Source of the DNA: Tanypteryx hageni
Lineage: Eukaryota; Arthropoda; Insecta; Odonata; Petaluridae
Assembly: GCA_028673005.1 (NCBI GenBank)
Contig: CM054113.1
Span: forward strand, 204,777,504 to 204,841,503
Direction: 5' to 3'
Length of the DNA stretch: 64,000 bases
Below, piece by piece: positions 61,380 through 64,000 of this stretch (positions are counted from its first letter, which is position 1; each line of letters begins with the position of its first letter). The translations under genes were made by a program, and so were the position numbers. The notes under the pieces were generated by a model. It saw only the letters and a program-made list of their open reading frames with translations, had not been told where the DNA came from and did no database searches.

Positions 61380-61860
61380 TCTCGCAGGCCGCAATGAGGA
61401 GAGGAGAAAGAAAGAGAGAGAGGATTAGAGAGAGACCCATGTGACCTCGACTACGGCAGTCGTTACCTGCGATGCGGTTTGTAGGTCATCATGGAAGAGC
61501 GTTGCGAATATAAAACTCGAGCGAGTGACTCTCTCCCTCCCTCTCGATACCTCACTCTCTCGCCTTCTCTCTCTCCATTTCTCCCTCTGTTTACTCTATT
61601 CTTAGAGGAGAATACTTAGAACTTAGCCAAGTGTTGAAAACATATTTCGAGAAACAGTCGTGTTAGTGCAATCGCGTTCGTAAATCGCTCGATCGAAAAA
61701 TAGTTTTTTCTTCCGTTTCGCCATGGCACCCGGATCACGTGAAACGCTTATTGGCCCGCGACGAACTGCACGTGATTTGGATATTCATTAAAATTCAAGC
61801 GGGTCGAGTACGTACGCAAGAGTGGTCTCTTACCAACGCAGGTTGGAGAAGTTTTTAATT
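61380..61860. promoter_or_regulatory. candidate promoter/first-exon region
   Basis: A CpG-containing non-repeat stretch with TATAAAA at 61509-61515, then a short C/T-rich run and a 5'UTR-like segment leading to ATG in a strong context (CGCCATGG) at 61723. That ATG gives only 22 codons before TAA. Two CACGTG E-boxes (61736-61741 and 61769-61774) flank an ATTGG (inverted CCAAT). The spacing from TATA to a good initiator is poor, so direction and use are uncertain. Confidence 0.3.
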
Positions 61861-61864
61861 TACC

Positions 61865-62340
61865 ATGTATTGCACGAAACCAAAGGTACCTCAACTGGGG
61901 TAGGATTAATAGACGAATCGGTTCGTTCGTTCCGATTTATCAGAAAAGTTGAATCGATTCGCTTGTTACGACTGTAAGTAAGAATCGACTATAATAATAA
62001 TTAAGTTAATAAAATTTCGAGCCAAACAGTTTTCAAATGGTAGATTTTTCAACAAACACTAACAATTTGTAAAATAATTAATAGCTTTGAATTTCTAGGA
62101 GTTGTTTGTTTGTTTAAGAAACACTTTATTGTCCTTTTACTGACATACATTTGCATTCTAAAACTAGTTTTACAGCAAATACAGATATCTTGATTAAAGT
62201 TTAAAATAGTTCGGCTTTTTACCCTTGGGTATTTTGCCGTCTGTCCTTATTGAATTACATTTCTTTGTTCTTGAGATATTTCGTATTTAGCTCATTAGGG
62301 AAAAAAATTTGATAGTGCAAAAACCCTAATTTTAGCGCCG
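61865..62340. other. non-coding, AT-rich
   Basis: On the minus strand, AATAAA followed by GTGTTTCTTAAACAAACAAA (62131-62104) resembles the 3' end of a retroelement or gene read leftwards. Nothing else recognised. Confidence 0.4.
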
Positions 62341-62359
62341 TGTCTTCATTTATGTAACA

Positions 62360-62975
62360 GGATATATCTGTTACGGTAAAGTCACGTAATCGGGAAATGT
62401 GTACATTTACCGGTAGATGTGCACATTTACCACCAAGCTCGGTAAATGTAAGTTTCCAGAAACACGTATTATCCGTACATTTCCCGGTAAATGTGCACTT
62501 TTACTGATGTGCCTTGGTAAATGTGGAAATAAGTAAGAATAAGAAATGTTACAATTTAATAATTACGTTAATTTATAATAAAAATCATTGAGAGTTCGGC
62601 TCCACTGGTATATATTAAGATGAACGCTTCCCAACCGGAGGGGGGAACACAGTGAACGTGAGGAGGAACCATAAACACTTCGACTAACCTTCCCAACCCG
62701 GTGGGGCTGAGTAAAATTTGTCTTCATGTTAAAATTTAGTTTATTTGTGCACATTTACCACGAATTTTACACATTTACCGGACAACAAACATTTACTGTG
62801 CTTTTAAACTGCAACAGATGTTCGCGACGCCGCCAAGTTGTGGCCTGTTTTTCAACGTTTATCCACATTTACCAGTGTCTCTAGGTAGATGTGTACATTT
62901 CCCCAATTCATTTGGTAAAAGTATGTTAATCTTACATTTACCGAACTTGGTGGTAAATGTACACAATAACTACGC
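62360..62975. repeat. cluster of ACATTTACC/GGTAAATGT motifs with inverted ends
   Basis: About fourteen exact or near copies of ACATTTACC or its complement lie in about 600 bp, in both orientations and often as facing pairs. The outer parts mirror each other: GCACATTTACCACCAAGC at 62421-62438, with GGTAAATGTAAG following, is the complement, with few changes, of the sequence at about 62930-62962. The centre (62530-62740) lacks the motif. The layout suggests a foldback-type element or an array of protein-binding sites. No coding capacity and no family recognised. Confidence 0.75.
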
Positions 62976-64000
62976 ATATTTATCGTGACATATCGATAAA
63001 TAGAGTATTATGGGAAAAATCAAAAGGTAATGACTAAACAAATACATTCGTAAAACGCGCAACCAATCATGCTTCACAAAAACGATTCAACATGAAAATT
63101 GTTCAAATAAACACACTTGGATGCAGTAAGCATACGTAGCGCTTTAAATGGCCGTGTCGCGTCCATCGGACGAGGTATAATAAGGACATCGGCAACACGG
63201 TCCGCCACCAATAAAATTCCGACACTCTCATTACTTAGAGTCTACCTTAAATAGTGTAAATTGCCGTGTAAATAGTAAATAGTATAGTAAATGGAAGGAA
63301 TTGGAATTTCCACGACGAAGAAATGAACAAAAATACGTTGGTTTTCTTTGCCTATACAAGCAACTTTTGTAAATGAAAAGATATGGATAATTTACGACAA
63401 AGAAATGAACGTGAATGTAAAGATTACCACTTCATTTCAAGTGAGTTTTAAAAAAATCGATTGTTTAATTAATGGCTGCTGTTTATAAAATAAATCGCTG
63501 AATTCAATGTTTCTTTGACATCGCTTCCGATATATCGTTTTGCAGTGATTGGACATTAATATTTATCTAATTTTTTTGACTTATTAGTTAATATAACACC
63601 AATTACATTTAAGCTTCATTCAAATTCGCAAAATTTATTGTAAACTTAGTATATTAACAAGATGGAAAAGTGTACTTCATAAATGGAATACACAGAGATT
63701 TCAAAGGCGTTCTTTATAGGAAATAAGTAAAAACGGTATTGAATTGAATTAAAGTCGTAATTATGTATATGGTCTCGCCGACTGTTTTGCGGCAAATGTT
63801 TCCTCTATCCGAATAATCTTTTAAAAATATAGCTTCCAGATCATATACGAGCGAGAAATAGAAAAATATGGCATTTAAATGTTGCTTGCAGAAAGAACGG
63901 TTTTAGCGATCGATGTAAACTCGGGATTTTCTCGAATTTTTATCTCCGAAACAATAAGTCATAATTCTCGCAGACATTATTGTGGTAAATGAAGTCCTCT
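62976..64000. other. non-coding, AT-rich
   Basis: Nothing recognised. Confidence 0.5.

Noticed and set aside
1..64000. CRISPR arrays, operons, prophage or bacterial features
   Set aside because: No regularly spaced direct repeats or bacterial gene organisation; the sequence is eukaryotic nuclear DNA.

Overview
This is a 64 kb piece of eukaryotic nuclear DNA that is almost entirely non-coding. There are no operons, ribosome binding sites or long open reading frames. It carries long microsatellites and simple-sequence tracts, intron-type splice sites, and a mixed set of mobile elements: hAT, mariner and piggyBac MITEs, tRNA-type SINEs, a decayed non-LTR retrotransposon, and Penelope-like termini. 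This mix suits an arthropod, probably an insect, but that is inference and no gene here fixes the taxon.

Layout. 1-5.7 kb: AT-rich DNA with one polypyrimidine tract. 5.7-8.5 kb: SINE-like element, hammerhead-like core, hAT MITE with a perfect 8-bp duplication, and a 190-bp insertion between 16-bp direct repeats. 12-14 kb: about 1.1 kb of C/T-rich strand, then a GC-richer stretch with CRE and NRF-1-type palindromes. 15.4-17.3 kb: SPIN-like hAT MITE and an inverted pair of hammerhead-like cores. 19-26.4 kb: long (TA)n(CA)n tract, purine/pyrimidine blocks and a GC-rich region leading into the one convincing coding exon, at 26299-26353 on the plus strand. That exon holds a Kozak-type ATG, a 19-residue secretory signal start and a consensus GTAAGT donor. 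The rest of that gene must lie downstream, behind one or more introns. 28.8 kb: mariner MITE. 31.4-32.5 kb: dead non-LTR reverse transcriptase. 37-41 kb: GC-richer DNA, (GT)n, and a pyrimidine tract that switches to a purine tract. 44.9-49.1 kb: hammerhead-like core, hAT pieces and a CpG-rich island. 52-56.7 kb: further hammerhead-like cores, including a 233-bp near-perfect palindrome, and two tRNA-SINEs. 59.4-63 kb: purine tract, (TA)n(CA)n, piggyBac MITE with TTAA duplications, a candidate promoter region, and a 600-bp cluster of ACATTTACC/GGTAAATGT motifs in both orientations.

The genes here do not form a system. The most notable structure is a dispersed repeat family whose members share a hammerhead-ribozyme-like core and often sit as inverted pairs, as expected of Penelope-like retroelement termini. 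The ACATTTACC cluster is the least explained signal.
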